NCBI RefSeq assembly: GCF_047634455.1
Contig: NZ_JBLIAI010000006.1
Span: forward strand, 10,465 to 74,464
Direction of reading: 5' to 3'
Source: Maritalea sp047634455
Lineage (GTDB): Bacteria; Pseudomonadota; Alphaproteobacteria; Rhizobiales; Devosiaceae
DNA: 64,000 nt
In this document: one piece after another, positions 43,692 to 53,119 of the stretch
Position numbering within the stretch: position 1 is the first letter of the stretch
Layout: each line of letters opens with the position of its first letter
Position numbers and translations under genes: made by a program
The notes under the pieces: generated by a model
Databases searched by the model: none
The model's input: the letters and a program-made list of their open reading frames with translations, nothing else
What the model was told of the DNA's origin: nothing

Positions 43692-43736
43692 GGGTGTCGG
43701 AGCCCTTAACTGGCATAATTTTCAGTGAACAACAAG

Positions 43737-44291
43737 TTATTGTTGACCCCGTCGCCGAACGGTCAAAAGCTCATTCACCATCGCGTCGGCCCGGGCCGCG
43801 ACGCGCGTGTCCGATAATTCTCCATTTTCATTAAACGCAGTTGTTGCCATGCCGACACCAAGCGCAGTTGGTGCAATCAGAGCACCAACTTTTGAGAGTA
43901 TGTCGCGCAGATGCGAAAGCGCCATGATCCCGGCCAATGATCCGCTAGACACAGACCCAATGCCGAACGTGGCGTTTGCAAATGCCCCTAGTTTTTGGTG
44001 ATGAACCCAGTCAATTGTGTTTTTAAGCAGCGGTGTCAAAGAGCCGTTATATTCAGGCGAAGCGATAAAAACCGCGTCGGCGCTTGCGAACAAGTCTGCC
44101 AATTCCAGAGCGCTGTCCGGCTGATCTTCTTCAGGCAAATCTTCGTTGAAAAGTGGCATTTGAAAGTTCGCCAAATCAAGATATGCCGCATTTGCCCCCT
44201 TGGCCCGAAGATGCTTCACGACCATGTGGGCCAATTGTGCGTTGTAGGAATGTTTGCGTATTGATCCGGAAATCGCGAGAATTTTTGTCAT
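43737..44291 (-). CDS. NADPH-dependent FMN reductase family protein
   Basis: The flavodoxin-like fold has the FMN phosphate loop ILAISGSIRKHSYNAQLA at residues 4-21 and the isoalloxazine-contacting SPEYNGSLTPLLKNTIDW near residue 80. This is the NADPH_FMN_red family, which includes chromate, quinone and azo reductases; the physiological substrate is unknown. The length is 184 aa. It lies between the pyrF fusion and dnaJ. Confidence 0.9.
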   Translation of the reverse strand: MTKILAISGSIRKHSYNAQLAHMVVKHLRAKGANAAYLDLANFQMPLFNEDLPEEDQPDSALELADLFASADAVFIASPEYNGSLTPLLKNTIDWVHHQKLGAFANATFGIGSVSSGSLAGIMALSHLRDILSKVGALIAPTALGVGMATTAFNENGELSDTRVAARADAMVNELLTVRRRGQQ

Positions 44292-44362
44292 TTACTGCCC
44301 CTATCCATCTATCAACGGATCAGATCAGTAAATAGATGACAACCCGCAAAATTGAACCACAC

Positions 44363-45517
44363 CTAGTCCTTGCGCGCATGCTCGCTCAAACCCTCGAACA
44401 AACCTTTGATCTTTTTGAAAAAACCAGCAGATGTTGGATTGGTCTCTTTTGTGGTGATGTCTGCAAATTCTTCCAGCAATTCGCGCTGGCGTTTATTGAG
44501 ATTTTGCGGTGTTTCCACATCCATCTGAATATACAAGTCACCCAATTGTTGCGAACGCAATACCGGCATGCCTTTACCTTTAAGGCGCACGCGTTGCCCA
44601 GCTTGGGTGCCTTGGGGCACCTTCACCTTGGCGCGACCACCGCCTAATGCGGGCACTTCAAACTCGCCGCCAAGCGCTGCTGTGGTCATAGAGATCGGCA
44701 CGCGACAGAAAAGGTCCGCACCATCGCGCTGGAATAGGTCATGCGGTTTAATCGAAACGAAAATATATAGATCACCTGATGGACCGCCGCGCATACCCGC
44801 TTCGCCTTCGCCAGAAAGGCGAATGCGGGTGCCATCTTCAATGCCTTGGGGCACATCTACGGACAGGGAACGGGATTCTTGTCGGCGACCTTGCCCCGAG
44901 CAATCGGTGCAGGGTTGGTCCATGGTTTCACCGCGGCCGTGACAGTGTGGGCATGTGCGTTCAATGGTAAAAAACCCTTGCGCTGCCCGCACTTTGCCGT
45001 GGCCCTGACAGGTCCCGCAGGTTGAAAAGCCTGTGCCCGGTTTTGCGCCATGACCATCGCACGTGTCGCAACTCACCATTGAAGGCACGTCGATATCAAC
45101 GGTTTGCCCTTCAAAGGCCTCTTCTAGCGAAACTTCAAGATTGTAACGAAGATCGGATCCGCGCATCGCAGAACTGCGTTCGCGTCGTCCGCCACCGCGG
45201 CCACCCACAAAGTCGCCGAAAATATCTTCAAAAATGTCTGACATGGAAGACGAGAAATCGGCGCCAAAACCAGGCTGACCGCCCCCGCCATTTTGGAAAG
45301 CGGCGTGCCCGAAACGGTCGTAAGCGGCACGTTTTTGTGCGTCTTTTAGCGTATCATATGCCTCGGAAACTTCTTTAAAGGAGGCTTCGGCGGCATCATC
45401 GCCCGGATTTTTGTCCGGGTGGTATTTCATTGCAAGTTTGCGATAGGCAGATTTTAGGGATCTTTCGTCAACTTCACGGCTGACACCCAAAACATCGTAG
45501 AAATCTTTTTTTGACAT
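44363..45517 (-). CDS. dnaJ: Co-chaperone DnaJ
   Basis: An N-terminal J domain with the HPD motif (KYHPDKNPGDDAAE) is followed by a Gly/Phe-rich linker. A zinc domain with four CxxCxGxG-type repeats (CDTCDGHGAKPG, CGTCQGHGKV, CPHCHGRGE, CTDCSGQGR) comes next. The C-terminal substrate-binding beta domains end the protein. It stimulates DnaK ATPase and delivers clients. The ATG at 45517 (MSKKDFYDVLGVS, 384 aa) is the family start. It lies 89 nt downstream of dnaK with a long hairpin between. Confidence 0.97.
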   Translation of the reverse strand: MSKKDFYDVLGVSREVDERSLKSAYRKLAMKYHPDKNPGDDAAEASFKEVSEAYDTLKDAQKRAAYDRFGHAAFQNGGGGQPGFGADFSSSMSDIFEDIFGDFVGGRGGGRRERSSAMRGSDLRYNLEVSLEEAFEGQTVDIDVPSMVSCDTCDGHGAKPGTGFSTCGTCQGHGKVRAAQGFFTIERTCPHCHGRGETMDQPCTDCSGQGRRQESRSLSVDVPQGIEDGTRIRLSGEGEAGMRGGPSGDLYIFVSIKPHDLFQRDGADLFCRVPISMTTAALGGEFEVPALGGGRAKVKVPQGTQAGQRVRLKGKGMPVLRSQQLGDLYIQMDVETPQNLNKRQRELLEEFADITTKETNPTSAGFFKKIKGLFEGLSEHARKD

Positions 45518-45538
45518 GGCGCTGGTGCTCCAAGATCG

Positions 45539-45580
45539 TTGGCGGGACCCGCTTGCAATTGTTGCAAGCTGCCCCGCCAA
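45539..45580 (-). promoter_or_regulatory. Long interrupted hairpin between dnaK and dnaJ
   Basis: Outer arms TTGGCGGG and CCCGCCAA and inner arms GCTTGCAA and TTGCAAGC form one long stem with small internal bulges. On the minus strand there is no U-run, so it is more likely an RNA processing or stability element, or a partial attenuator that lowers dnaJ relative to dnaK, than a full terminator. Confidence 0.65.
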
Positions 45581-45606
45581 TCAAGATCAGTTTGTTCGGT
45601 TAAGAC

Positions 45607-47508
45607 TTATGACTTTTGGTCTTCGTCTTTAACTTCTTCAAAGTCAGCATCAACAACGTCATCGTCCGCTGCATCGCCACCCTCGAACTCGTCACTCTCT
45701 TCGTCTTGAGAAGACTGATACATGGCCTCGCCAAGTTTCATTGAGCTTTGAGCCAAAGCTGTGGTTTTTTCTTTGACCAGGTCAGCGTCATCGCCTTCAA
45801 GTGCTGACTTAAGTTCTTCCAAAGCAGTTTCGATCGTTTCTCGAGTGACCTCGTCAACCTTGTCGCCATGTTCTTTCAAAGAGCTCGCTGTTGAATGGAC
45901 CAAAGCCTCGCCTTGGTTTTTAGCTTCAACAGATTCGCGTTTTTTCTGATCGGCGTCAGCATTGGCTTCCGCGTCTTTCACCATCGCATCAATCTCGTCG
46001 TCTGAAAGACCACCAGAAGCTTGGATTCGGATTTGTTGCTCTTTGCCCGTGCCTTTGTCTTTTGCCGACACATTCACAATGCCGTTGGCATCAATATCAA
46101 AAGTCACTTCAACCTGTGGTATACCGCGTGGTGCTGGCGGAAGTCCGACCAAATCAAATTGGCCAAGCATCTTGTTGTCCGCCGCCATTTCCCGCTCACC
46201 TTGAGAAACCCGAATGGTTACCGCAGACTGATTATCTTCAGCTGTGGAAAAAACTTGGCTTTTCTTGGTTGGGATCGTGGTGTTGCGATCGATCAGACGG
46301 GTAAACACACCGCCCAATGTTTCAATGCCCAAAGACAAAGGTGTTACGTCCAACAAAAGAACGTCTTTAACGTCGCCCTGAAGAACGCCAGCTTGAATAG
46401 CGGCACCAGCGGCAACAACTTCATCAGGGTTCACGCCCTTATGTGGCTCTTTGCCGAAGAATTCTTTGACCACTTCTTGGATTTTCGGCATACGGGTCAT
46501 CCCGCCAACCAAAACAACTTCATCGATTTCACCGGCTGTAAGGCCCGCATCTTTCAATGCCGCTTTACAAGGCTCAATGGTACGTTTCACAAAGTCTTCA
46601 ACCAACTGCTCAAGCTTTGCGCGGGTCAGTTTCAATTGAAGGTGCTTTGGACCAGATTGGTCAGCGGTGATAAACGGCAAGTTGACTTCAGTTTGTGTCG
46701 CTGAAGACAATTCGATTTTTGCCTTTTCAGCAGCTTCTTTTAAACGCTGCAAAGCAAGTTTGTCGCCCCGAAGGTCGATGCCGTTTTCGCGTTTAAACTC
46801 GTCAGCCAAATAGTCAACCAAGCGCATATCGAAATCTTCACCGCCAAGGAATGTATCCCCGTTGGTTGATTTTACTTCAAAAACGCCGTCACCGATTTCC
46901 AGAATGGAAATATCAAAAGTGCCACCACCAAGGTCATAAACCGCGATAATGCCGGCTTCTTGCTTGTCCAAGCCATAGGCAAGAGCTGCAGCTGTTGGCT
47001 CGTTGATAATCCGCAATACTTCCAGACCAGCGATTTTGCCGGCATCTTTTGTGGCTTGGCGCTGGCTGTCGTTAAAGTAAGCAGGAACTGTGATAACAGC
47101 TTGTGTTACGGGCTCGCCCAAGTAGCTTTCCGCAGTTTCCTTCATTTTTTGAAGGATCATGGCTGAAATCTGTGACGGAGAGTATTTCTCGCCCTTAGCT
47201 TCCACCCACGCGTCGCCACCGTCGGCTTTTACGATTTTGTAGGGAACAAGGTGTTTATCTTTTTTCACCATCGGATCGTCGAAACGACGGCCGATCAAAC
47301 GCTTGATCGCAAAAAGAGTGTCTTCGGGGTTGGTTACAGCCTGGCGTTTCGCTGGCTGTCCAACCAAGCGGTCGTCATCTGTAAACGCGACCATTGACGG
47401 TGTTGTCCGCGCACCTTCGGCGTTTTCAACGATTTTTGGCTCAGCACCATCCATAATCGCAATGCACGAGTTGGTGGTACCAAGGTCAATTCCAATTACT
47501 TTACCCAT
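45607..47508 (-). CDS. dnaK: Hsp70 chaperone DnaK
   Basis: The protein (633 aa) starts GKVIGIDLGTTNSCIAIMDG and has the Hsp70 signatures VYDLGGGTFDISILE and VLVGGMTRMPKIQEVV, the hydrophobic interdomain linker DVLLLDVTPLSLGIET, the substrate-binding beta sandwich and a helical lid ending in an acidic tail. It refolds proteins with DnaJ and GrpE, both in this window. An RpoH-type promoter is visible upstream. Confidence 0.98.
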   Translation of the reverse strand: MGKVIGIDLGTTNSCIAIMDGAEPKIVENAEGARTTPSMVAFTDDDRLVGQPAKRQAVTNPEDTLFAIKRLIGRRFDDPMVKKDKHLVPYKIVKADGGDAWVEAKGEKYSPSQISAMILQKMKETAESYLGEPVTQAVITVPAYFNDSQRQATKDAGKIAGLEVLRIINEPTAAALAYGLDKQEAGIIAVYDLGGGTFDISILEIGDGVFEVKSTNGDTFLGGEDFDMRLVDYLADEFKRENGIDLRGDKLALQRLKEAAEKAKIELSSATQTEVNLPFITADQSGPKHLQLKLTRAKLEQLVEDFVKRTIEPCKAALKDAGLTAGEIDEVVLVGGMTRMPKIQEVVKEFFGKEPHKGVNPDEVVAAGAAIQAGVLQGDVKDVLLLDVTPLSLGIETLGGVFTRLIDRNTTIPTKKSQVFSTAEDNQSAVTIRVSQGEREMAADNKMLGQFDLVGLPPAPRGIPQVEVTFDIDANGIVNVSAKDKGTGKEQQIRIQASGGLSDDEIDAMVKDAEANADADQKKRESVEAKNQGEALVHSTASSLKEHGDKVDEVTRETIETALEELKSALEGDDADLVKEKTTALAQSSMKLGEAMYQSSQDEESDEFEGGDAADDDVVDADFEEVKDEDQKS

Positions 47509-47640
47509 TTATAAAACCTCTTTGTTGGCAGACCCTTTGTCTGACCCCGTTTCCAGCAGTCTTTCACCGGCATAAATGCCGTTCGGATCCCTCATATTCA
47601 TGGCTCAGGCACACTGGTACCCAAATCACTGATTGAACGG

Positions 47641-47670
47641 TATATAGGAAGCAACAAATTGCCCTTCAAG
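47641..47670 (-). promoter_or_regulatory. RpoH (sigma-32) heat-shock promoter of dnaK
   Basis: On the minus strand CTTG, 18 nt, CCTATAT fits the alphaproteobacterial RpoH consensus CTTG-N17/18-CYTATNT. The -10 end is about 130 nt before the dnaK ATG. The rest of the 313-nt gap between dnaK and the divergent alkB gene shows nothing else recognisable. Confidence 0.8.
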
Positions 47671-47821
47671 CGTCAAAGATCAAATTCTTTGAAATAGCCC
47701 TTACGACCTTGGTTGTATGCCTCACTCGATCAATTTATTTGTGAATAGTTTGGACCGTAAAGAACAAGCGCGGTTATATAGACTCGATTGACTTGAAAAG
47801 CGACAGGAAAAACACAAAAAT

Positions 47822-48436
47822 ATGCGAATTTTTCCCAGCCAACTCTCAAAAATTGAACAAATTGCGCTATTGGGTGAAATCGAAACCGCCCTGACATCAG
47901 CCCCGCTTTTTGTCCCCCGCATGCCACGAACGGGCAAGCCCTTTTCCGTGCGCATGTCTAACTTTGGACCCTTGGGTTGGGTTTGTGACAAACAACACGG
48001 CTATCGTTATCAATCCGAGCACCCTGAAACAAATGCCCCATGGCCGCCAATGCCCAGCATGTTGACGACGCTGTGGTACGAGTTGACAGGTTATCATGCG
48101 CCACCCCAAGCGTGCCTGATCAACTATTACGCAGCGGGGGCCAAAATGGGTATGCACCAAGATCGCGACGAAGATGATTTGCAAGCGCCGGTTCTGTCAA
48201 TATCGCTGGGTGACCGCGCACGTTTTCGCTTAGGCGGCACAACACGTGGCGGAAAAACCTCGTCGTTTGAGATCAGTTCAGGCGATGTTTTGATATTGGA
48301 AAAACAAACACGGCTGGCATTTCACGGCATAGATAAGGTCTATGCAAATTCTTCGCAATTGATGAACACCAGCGCAGCATTTCCAAATGGCGGGCGGCTG
48401 AATTTGACGTTACGCCGGGTAACCAAACCCGCATGA
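47822..48436 (+). CDS. alkB: AlkB-like 2-oxoglutarate/Fe(II)-dependent dioxygenase
   Basis: The double-stranded beta-helix carries the iron triad H-x-D...H (GMHQDRDEDDL, about residue 112, and FHGIDKV near 166) and the 2-oxoglutarate-binding RLNLTLRRV near the C-terminus. The LINYYAAGAKMGMH segment is typical of bacterial AlkB, which reverses 1-methyladenine and 3-methylcytosine damage. The length is 204 aa. It is not next to ada here. Confidence 0.93.
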   Translation: MRIFPSQLSKIEQIALLGEIETALTSAPLFVPRMPRTGKPFSVRMSNFGPLGWVCDKQHGYRYQSEHPETNAPWPPMPSMLTTLWYELTGYHAPPQACLINYYAAGAKMGMHQDRDEDDLQAPVLSISLGDRARFRLGGTTRGGKTSSFEISSGDVLILEKQTRLAFHGIDKVYANSSQLMNTSAAFPNGGRLNLTLRRVTKPA

Positions 48437-48442
48437 ATGTCC

Positions 48443-50521
48443 CTAGCTAACGATCTTAAGGTGAGCTTCATCCAATTGGCCTTTTCTTATAAAGCCATCA
48501 ATTTCCTCACTTGGCATGGGTCTTCCGAGCAAAAACCCCTGTAATTGGTCGCATTTATGTTCGTTCAAAAACTTAGCCTGCGCTTCCGTTTCCACCCCTT
48601 CTGCGGTCACACACATTTCCAAAGTGTGTCCCAGCGCAATAATGGTGGACACAATCTGCGTGGCTTTTGCATCCACATGTTCCATATCACCCATGAAAGA
48701 CTTGTCGATTTTAATTTTGTCGAACGGGAATTTCCACAAATAGCCAAGTGAAGAATAGCCCGTACCAAAATCGTCCATGGCAATCGAAACGCCAAGTTCC
48801 TTGAGGGACGTGAGTTGCCTCAGATTGCGCTCTGAATTGTTCATCAACAGGCTTTCCGTGATCTCCAATTCTAGGCGTTTGGCGTTTAAACCGCTATGCT
48901 CCAAAGCTGATCTGATAACGCGCACCAAATTTCCGCTTTCAAACTGTTTGGGCGACAGATTGACCGCCAAACCAATATGATCGGGCCAGTGCGTTGCCGT
49001 TTTTGTCGCTTCTTGCAGGATAAATTCACCCAATTCCTCCATCATGCCCATATCTTCGACCACGGGAATAAAGATGTCGGGGGGAACAAACGCCCCCTTT
49101 TCATCTCGCATGCGAACGAGGGCTTCAAAAGCGGTGATCTCTCTAGTTTCTTGATCAAACAATGGTTGGAAATGCAGCTCAAAGGATTTGTCGTGTCGTG
49201 CCTGACGCAACAATGCTTCCAAGTTGCGTCGCATCTTTATCTTTTTTTCCATCCCGCTATTAAACAAAGCGTAGCCATTGCGGCCATTTGTTTTCACCGC
49301 ATAAAGTGCGATATCGGCCTTCTGCATCAAGTCCGCCGCGGTCTCTGCGTCGCTTGGCGCAAGTGCAATGCCAATACTGGCGGTGCTGACAACATCATGT
49401 CCGTTGACCTCGTAAATGCCGGTCAGCGAAGAAAGCGTGTAATTTGCCAGCTCATGCAAGTCAATGTTGTTCGAATCAAAGGTCACAAATGCTGCAAACT
49501 CATCGCCGCCCAGCCGCGCAATCGCTGTAAAGTCGTCGCCTTGAAACTTCAACGAATCCGCGAGCTGACGTAACAATTCATCGCCCACATCATGGCCAAA
49601 TCCGTCATTGATGCCTTTGAATCCGTCAAGATCAATGATGAACAATCCAATTTGATCAGATTGTCCACGCCGCGTGGCAAAGGCATGTTCGAGCTGGTCT
49701 AGGAAACTGCGGCGGTTAAGAAGCCCGGTCAGCGGGTCATGTTTGGCCAAAAAATGTACCTGTTGGTTTGCAATTTCAGCCCGGTTTCGACTGCGCCAAG
49801 CAAATAATGCGGGAATACCAACGGCCAGGCTTGCGATGGTGGCAAGCAAAATTGACAGTTTCGACACCATGGATTTGTAAAGATCAAAACGCTCAGTTTG
49901 GTCGAGGCGCAAGCGAATGGTGTATTGCAAGATACCGTTTTTCATGACGGGATGATTTACCACAGCATAGTGTATCGGATTAACGACTCCATCGCCAACC
50001 ATAAGGGTAGCAAGATGCTGCGCATGCGCCATTAGATTTGTGGACGTTTCATCACCGTTTTCGGAAACAACATGCATGTCCATTCCCGCATCTGCGTTCA
50101 CGGCGGCGTTTTTACTCATCATTTGGGTATCAGCACCAAGCACTGCATCAGCTTCATGCACATGCGCATGATATGCCGCAGTTCCCATTTCATTTTGTGG
50201 ATGGAATGACCCGGTCTTAAAAAGCAACTCACCATTGGCGGAGAAAAATGCAAATTGATAGATGTTACCAACCGCTGAAAATTGACCCAGTACCTCTTCC
50301 ACGTCTGAGGCTGGTGCTTTGCCAGAAATAACGTCTGACAAGCCTTCGGTGGTGTCTACCACATACTGGGCCCACGCCATTCCATCGTTAATCGCGTCTT
50401 GATAGAGCAGTTCATCCATCACCCGCTGGGTCGAGAACACAATGGCCGTCACCGCAATCGCGCCGACGCAAGCAAGCCCAACGCCAATGGTCCAACTCCG
50501 CTTTAAAGATGCCAATTTCAT
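48443..50521 (-). CDS. Membrane GGDEF-EAL cyclic-di-GMP protein
   Basis: An N-terminal helix (about 10-32), a periplasmic region of about 180 residues and a second helix (about 218-240) form a sensor. A GGDEF domain with an intact LGGDEFAAFV site near residue 337 follows. The EAL domain has AFEALVRMRD near 468, the DDFGTGYSSLGYL motif and KIDKSF, so all main phosphodiesterase residues appear present. Both synthesis and breakdown of c-di-GMP are possible. The periplasmic part is not a recognised family. The length is 692 aa. Confidence 0.93.
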   Translation of the reverse strand: MKLASLKRSWTIGVGLACVGAIAVTAIVFSTQRVMDELLYQDAINDGMAWAQYVVDTTEGLSDVISGKAPASDVEEVLGQFSAVGNIYQFAFFSANGELLFKTGSFHPQNEMGTAAYHAHVHEADAVLGADTQMMSKNAAVNADAGMDMHVVSENGDETSTNLMAHAQHLATLMVGDGVVNPIHYAVVNHPVMKNGILQYTIRLRLDQTERFDLYKSMVSKLSILLATIASLAVGIPALFAWRSRNRAEIANQQVHFLAKHDPLTGLLNRRSFLDQLEHAFATRRGQSDQIGLFIIDLDGFKGINDGFGHDVGDELLRQLADSLKFQGDDFTAIARLGGDEFAAFVTFDSNNIDLHELANYTLSSLTGIYEVNGHDVVSTASIGIALAPSDAETAADLMQKADIALYAVKTNGRNGYALFNSGMEKKIKMRRNLEALLRQARHDKSFELHFQPLFDQETREITAFEALVRMRDEKGAFVPPDIFIPVVEDMGMMEELGEFILQEATKTATHWPDHIGLAVNLSPKQFESGNLVRVIRSALEHSGLNAKRLELEITESLLMNNSERNLRQLTSLKELGVSIAMDDFGTGYSSLGYLWKFPFDKIKIDKSFMGDMEHVDAKATQIVSTIIALGHTLEMCVTAEGVETEAQAKFLNEHKCDQLQGFLLGRPMPSEEIDGFIRKGQLDEAHLKIVS

Positions 50522-50645
50522 AAATTCGCCCCATATCTACCGGGGGACATATTAGGTGGTGTGCTGAAAAAAAGGATAAACTTGCATCTATATGGGAGGT
50601 GATTCTATTCGTGTGGTTGATACTTTCTAAACAAGGGGAAGCAAT

Positions 50646-51023
50646 ATGCGCTAAGGGGAATGTCTGTGCCAAAAGGTTAAAATTACAATTCCGATGGATA
50701 AAACTGAAATCGGCGCGTGCCATTGCCAAATGTGTCGAAAATGGAGCGGTGGGGGTGCCTTTTTGGCCATTCATTGTGGCCCCGAACTCAAAGCAACCGG
50801 TGAGCAAAATATCAAATCTTAGGCACGGGCAGAGCGTGGATTTTGTATGGAGTGCGGTACAAACTTATTCTATCGTTTGTTGGCCAATGGCGACTATATA
50901 TTTGCGGCAGGTTTGTTCGATAATCAAGATTTCAGACTGGCTACAGAGATCTTTATCGACAAAAAACCTACCTATTATGCGGAACTGAGCGGCAAAAGCA
51001 AAAAAAGACAGCCGCTGAAATAA
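50646..51023 (+). pseudogene. Decayed GFA-family (glutathione-dependent formaldehyde-activating-like) gene
   Basis: Translated through its stops, the frame reads a GFA zinc protein of 126 codons. Pieces are GECLCQKVKI (CxC), GACHCQMCRKWSGGGAFLAIHCGPELKA split by normal spacing (CxCxxC), AERGFCMECGTNLFYRL (CxxC) and a tail FIDKKPTYYAELSG. Stops interrupt codon 3 (TAA) and codon 59 (TAG, at 50820), and a few residues seem missing beside the second. There is no frameshift, so decay is recent, or there are sequence errors. The family binds zinc; its substrates are mostly unknown. Confidence 0.8.
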
Positions 51024-51061
51024 TGACCCCATAAGGCGGTTTGCTCCATCAATCTCAGCCA

Positions 51062-51090
51062 CAAAAAAACCGGCGCAAGGCCGCCGGTTC
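51062..51090 (-). terminator. Rho-independent terminator after grpE
   Basis: On the minus strand, AACCGGCG pairs with CGCCGGTT across a 6-nt loop, followed by seven T residues. It lies 27 nt after the grpE stop. Confidence 0.9.
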
Positions 51091-51116
51091 AAAAGCATTA
51101 AAATGGTATGTGCTGA

Positions 51117-51758
51117 CTAAACAGAACGATCCACATTCTCGCCCGTGTCGGCCCCCGCATGATTATCTGACGCAGGTGCGGGCATAACTTTTGGCCCGCC
51201 TTTTGCAACGCCAACCATGGCCGGGCGCAAAACACGCTCGCCGATCACATACCCAGCCTGCACAACTTCCATTACCGTATTATCTGCCACGTCGCTATTT
51301 GGAATTTCAAACATCGCCTGATGGAAATGAGGGTCGAATTTTTCGCCCTTCGGTTCCAGTTTGGTAATGCCATTCTTTTCAAGCAAACGAAGCATTTCGC
51401 GCTCGGTCATGTCAACGCCTTCGATCAACGACTTGAAGGGGCCCTCTGCTTCGTCTTTTGCTTGTTGGGGCATGGTCAACAAAGCCCGCGACAAATTGTC
51501 GGTTGCGGTGAGCATGTCCCGGGCAAAATTTGCAATTGCATATTGGCGCGCATCTTTAACGTCGCGATCCGTGCGCTTGCGTAAATTTTCCATGTCCGCG
51601 ACGGCGCGCAGCAATCGGTCCTTAAGCTTGGCGTTCTCCGCCTCAAGCACTTCTAAAGGAGATGCGGCGTTCTGTTCATTCTCAGCATTGTCCTGAGCTT
51701 GAGCGTGATTTTGCTCATCCAGATTTGCTTCGTTTTGGAACTCTTCGTCACTCATCAT
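51117..51758 (-). CDS. grpE: Nucleotide exchange factor GrpE
   Basis: An acidic, Gln/Glu-rich N-terminus is followed by a long coiled coil (LEVLEAENAKLKDRLLRAVADMENLRKRTDRD in separate heptads) and the C-terminal beta domain with GEKFDPHFHQAMFEI and VVQAGYVIGERVLRPAMVGVAKG. GrpE releases ADP from DnaK. The length is 213 aa. It lies about 100 nt downstream of hrcA on the same strand, as in many alphaproteobacteria. Confidence 0.96.
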   Translation of the reverse strand: MMSDEEFQNEANLDEQNHAQAQDNAENEQNAASPLEVLEAENAKLKDRLLRAVADMENLRKRTDRDVKDARQYAIANFARDMLTATDNLSRALLTMPQQAKDEAEGPFKSLIEGVDMTEREMLRLLEKNGITKLEPKGEKFDPHFHQAMFEIPNSDVADNTVMEVVQAGYVIGERVLRPAMVGVAKGGPKVMPAPASDNHAGADTGENVDRSV

Positions 51759-51856
51759 TTTATTTCGCTTGTCTATTTGGTGAATTTGTTGACCCGGATA
51801 TCGACCATTGAGCGCAAAATTTCAAGCACTCAAATCAAAAGAACGGGTTATTTGCT

Positions 51857-52942
51857 TCATACGCCGCGCTTGTTCATCAGTTTTGAGACCACATGGGCGG
51901 TGTAATCTACTGCCGGGACAATCTTGGCATAATTAAGTCTTGTTGGGCCAATGACCCCCACAACACCGATCACATTCGCGTTGTGATCACGATAGGGCGA
52001 CAAGATCACAGACGATCCTGAAAGTGAGAACAATTTGTTCTCCGAACCGATGAAAATCCTGACCCCATCCGCGGCGTGCGTGTCCGTCAGTAAGTCGATG
52101 ATTGATTTTTTGGATTCCAACTCGTCAAACAATTGCCGAACTCGATCCAGCTCCTCGCTCGCCATCGTGTCAGCAATCAGGTTGGCGCGCCCGCGTACAA
52201 TCAGTGTTGGCATCTCACCAGCGCGCGGCTCAGCCAAAGTTGCCAAACCTTCATCGACCAAATTTTGGGTTAAAGCGTCAAGTTCCGCTTTGTGCGCGAT
52301 AGTTTGCGCCTGCAGCATTGAACGCACTTCGCGCAAAGTTCGACCGACCACATGGTGGGATAAAAAGTTACTGGCCTTGGTCAGCTCACTTGCGGTTAGG
52401 CCAGACGGAATCGAGAATACGCGGTTCTCCACATGGCCGTCTTCTCCAACCAACACCGCCATTGCCAGCTGGGCGTCCAACCGCACAAATTCAATGTGTT
52501 TTAGAATGACGTCAGCTTTTGGCGCTAGAACCAGCCCCGCGCCTTGCGACAACCCAGATAGAACCTGACTGGCCTGGGCAAGCACATCTTCTATTTTTTC
52601 ATTATGTGTTGTATCATCAATATGTTTTTCAATATTGCGCCGTTCTGCTTTGCCAATTGATCCCACTTCGAGCATTGCATCGACAAAAAATCGTAAACCA
52701 GCTTGCGTCGGTGCCCGCCCAGCCGACGTATGCGGCGCAGCGATCAGGCCCAAATCTTCCAGATCAGCCATGACATTGCGCACAGATGCAGCCGACAGAT
52801 TCACTTCTAGGGCGCGGGCAAGTTGCCGCGATCCCACAGGTTCACCCGTTTCAATATACCGTTCTACAAGGCGTTTAAATATCCCTTGTGACCGTTCATT
52901 GAGAACCGACAAAAAATCCTGATTGACCGATGGCGTACTCAA
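51857..52942 (-). CDS. hrcA: Heat-inducible transcription repressor HrcA
   Basis: A winged-helix N-terminus (SQGIFKRLVERYIETGEPVGSRQLAR, VNLSAASVRNVMADLEDLGLIAAPHTSAGRAPT, read in parts) precedes a GAF-like and dimerisation region. HrcA represses groESL through CIRCE operators. The TTG at 52942 follows GAGGA and gives 362 aa, close to the family size; the open frame continues to 53080 without similarity. No CIRCE was seen here, so its targets are elsewhere. Confidence 0.94.
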   Translation of the reverse strand: MSTPSVNQDFLSVLNERSQGIFKRLVERYIETGEPVGSRQLARALEVNLSAASVRNVMADLEDLGLIAAPHTSAGRAPTQAGLRFFVDAMLEVGSIGKAERRNIEKHIDDTTHNEKIEDVLAQASQVLSGLSQGAGLVLAPKADVILKHIEFVRLDAQLAMAVLVGEDGHVENRVFSIPSGLTASELTKASNFLSHHVVGRTLREVRSMLQAQTIAHKAELDALTQNLVDEGLATLAEPRAGEMPTLIVRGRANLIADTMASEELDRVRQLFDELESKKSIIDLLTDTHAADGVRIFIGSENKLFSLSGSSVILSPYRDHNANVIGVVGVIGPTRLNYAKIVPAVDYTAHVVSKLMNKRGV

Positions 52943-53119
52943 AATTTCCTCATTAAACTGAACTCGTTCACTGTATTTAGGCGCAAAATCCACTATCTCC
53001 AAGCATATAGCGCTTAAACTTCGCGCAAAATCTAATAATTGGTGCGCTTTACCCTTGATGTTGGCTCCATTTTGAGCCAAGCAAAGCCCACACGAACGGG
53101 TATAACAAAGGGGAACCCT

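Noticed and set aside
50599..50988. Plus-strand open frame of 129 codons overlapping the GFA remnant
   Set aside because: It is in a different frame from the GFA cysteine motifs and has no family features.
51800..51830. Possible RpoH promoter before grpE (CTTG followed by CGATATC)
   Set aside because: Spacing is 19 nt and the -10 differs from CYTATNT, so it is not distinguishable from chance.
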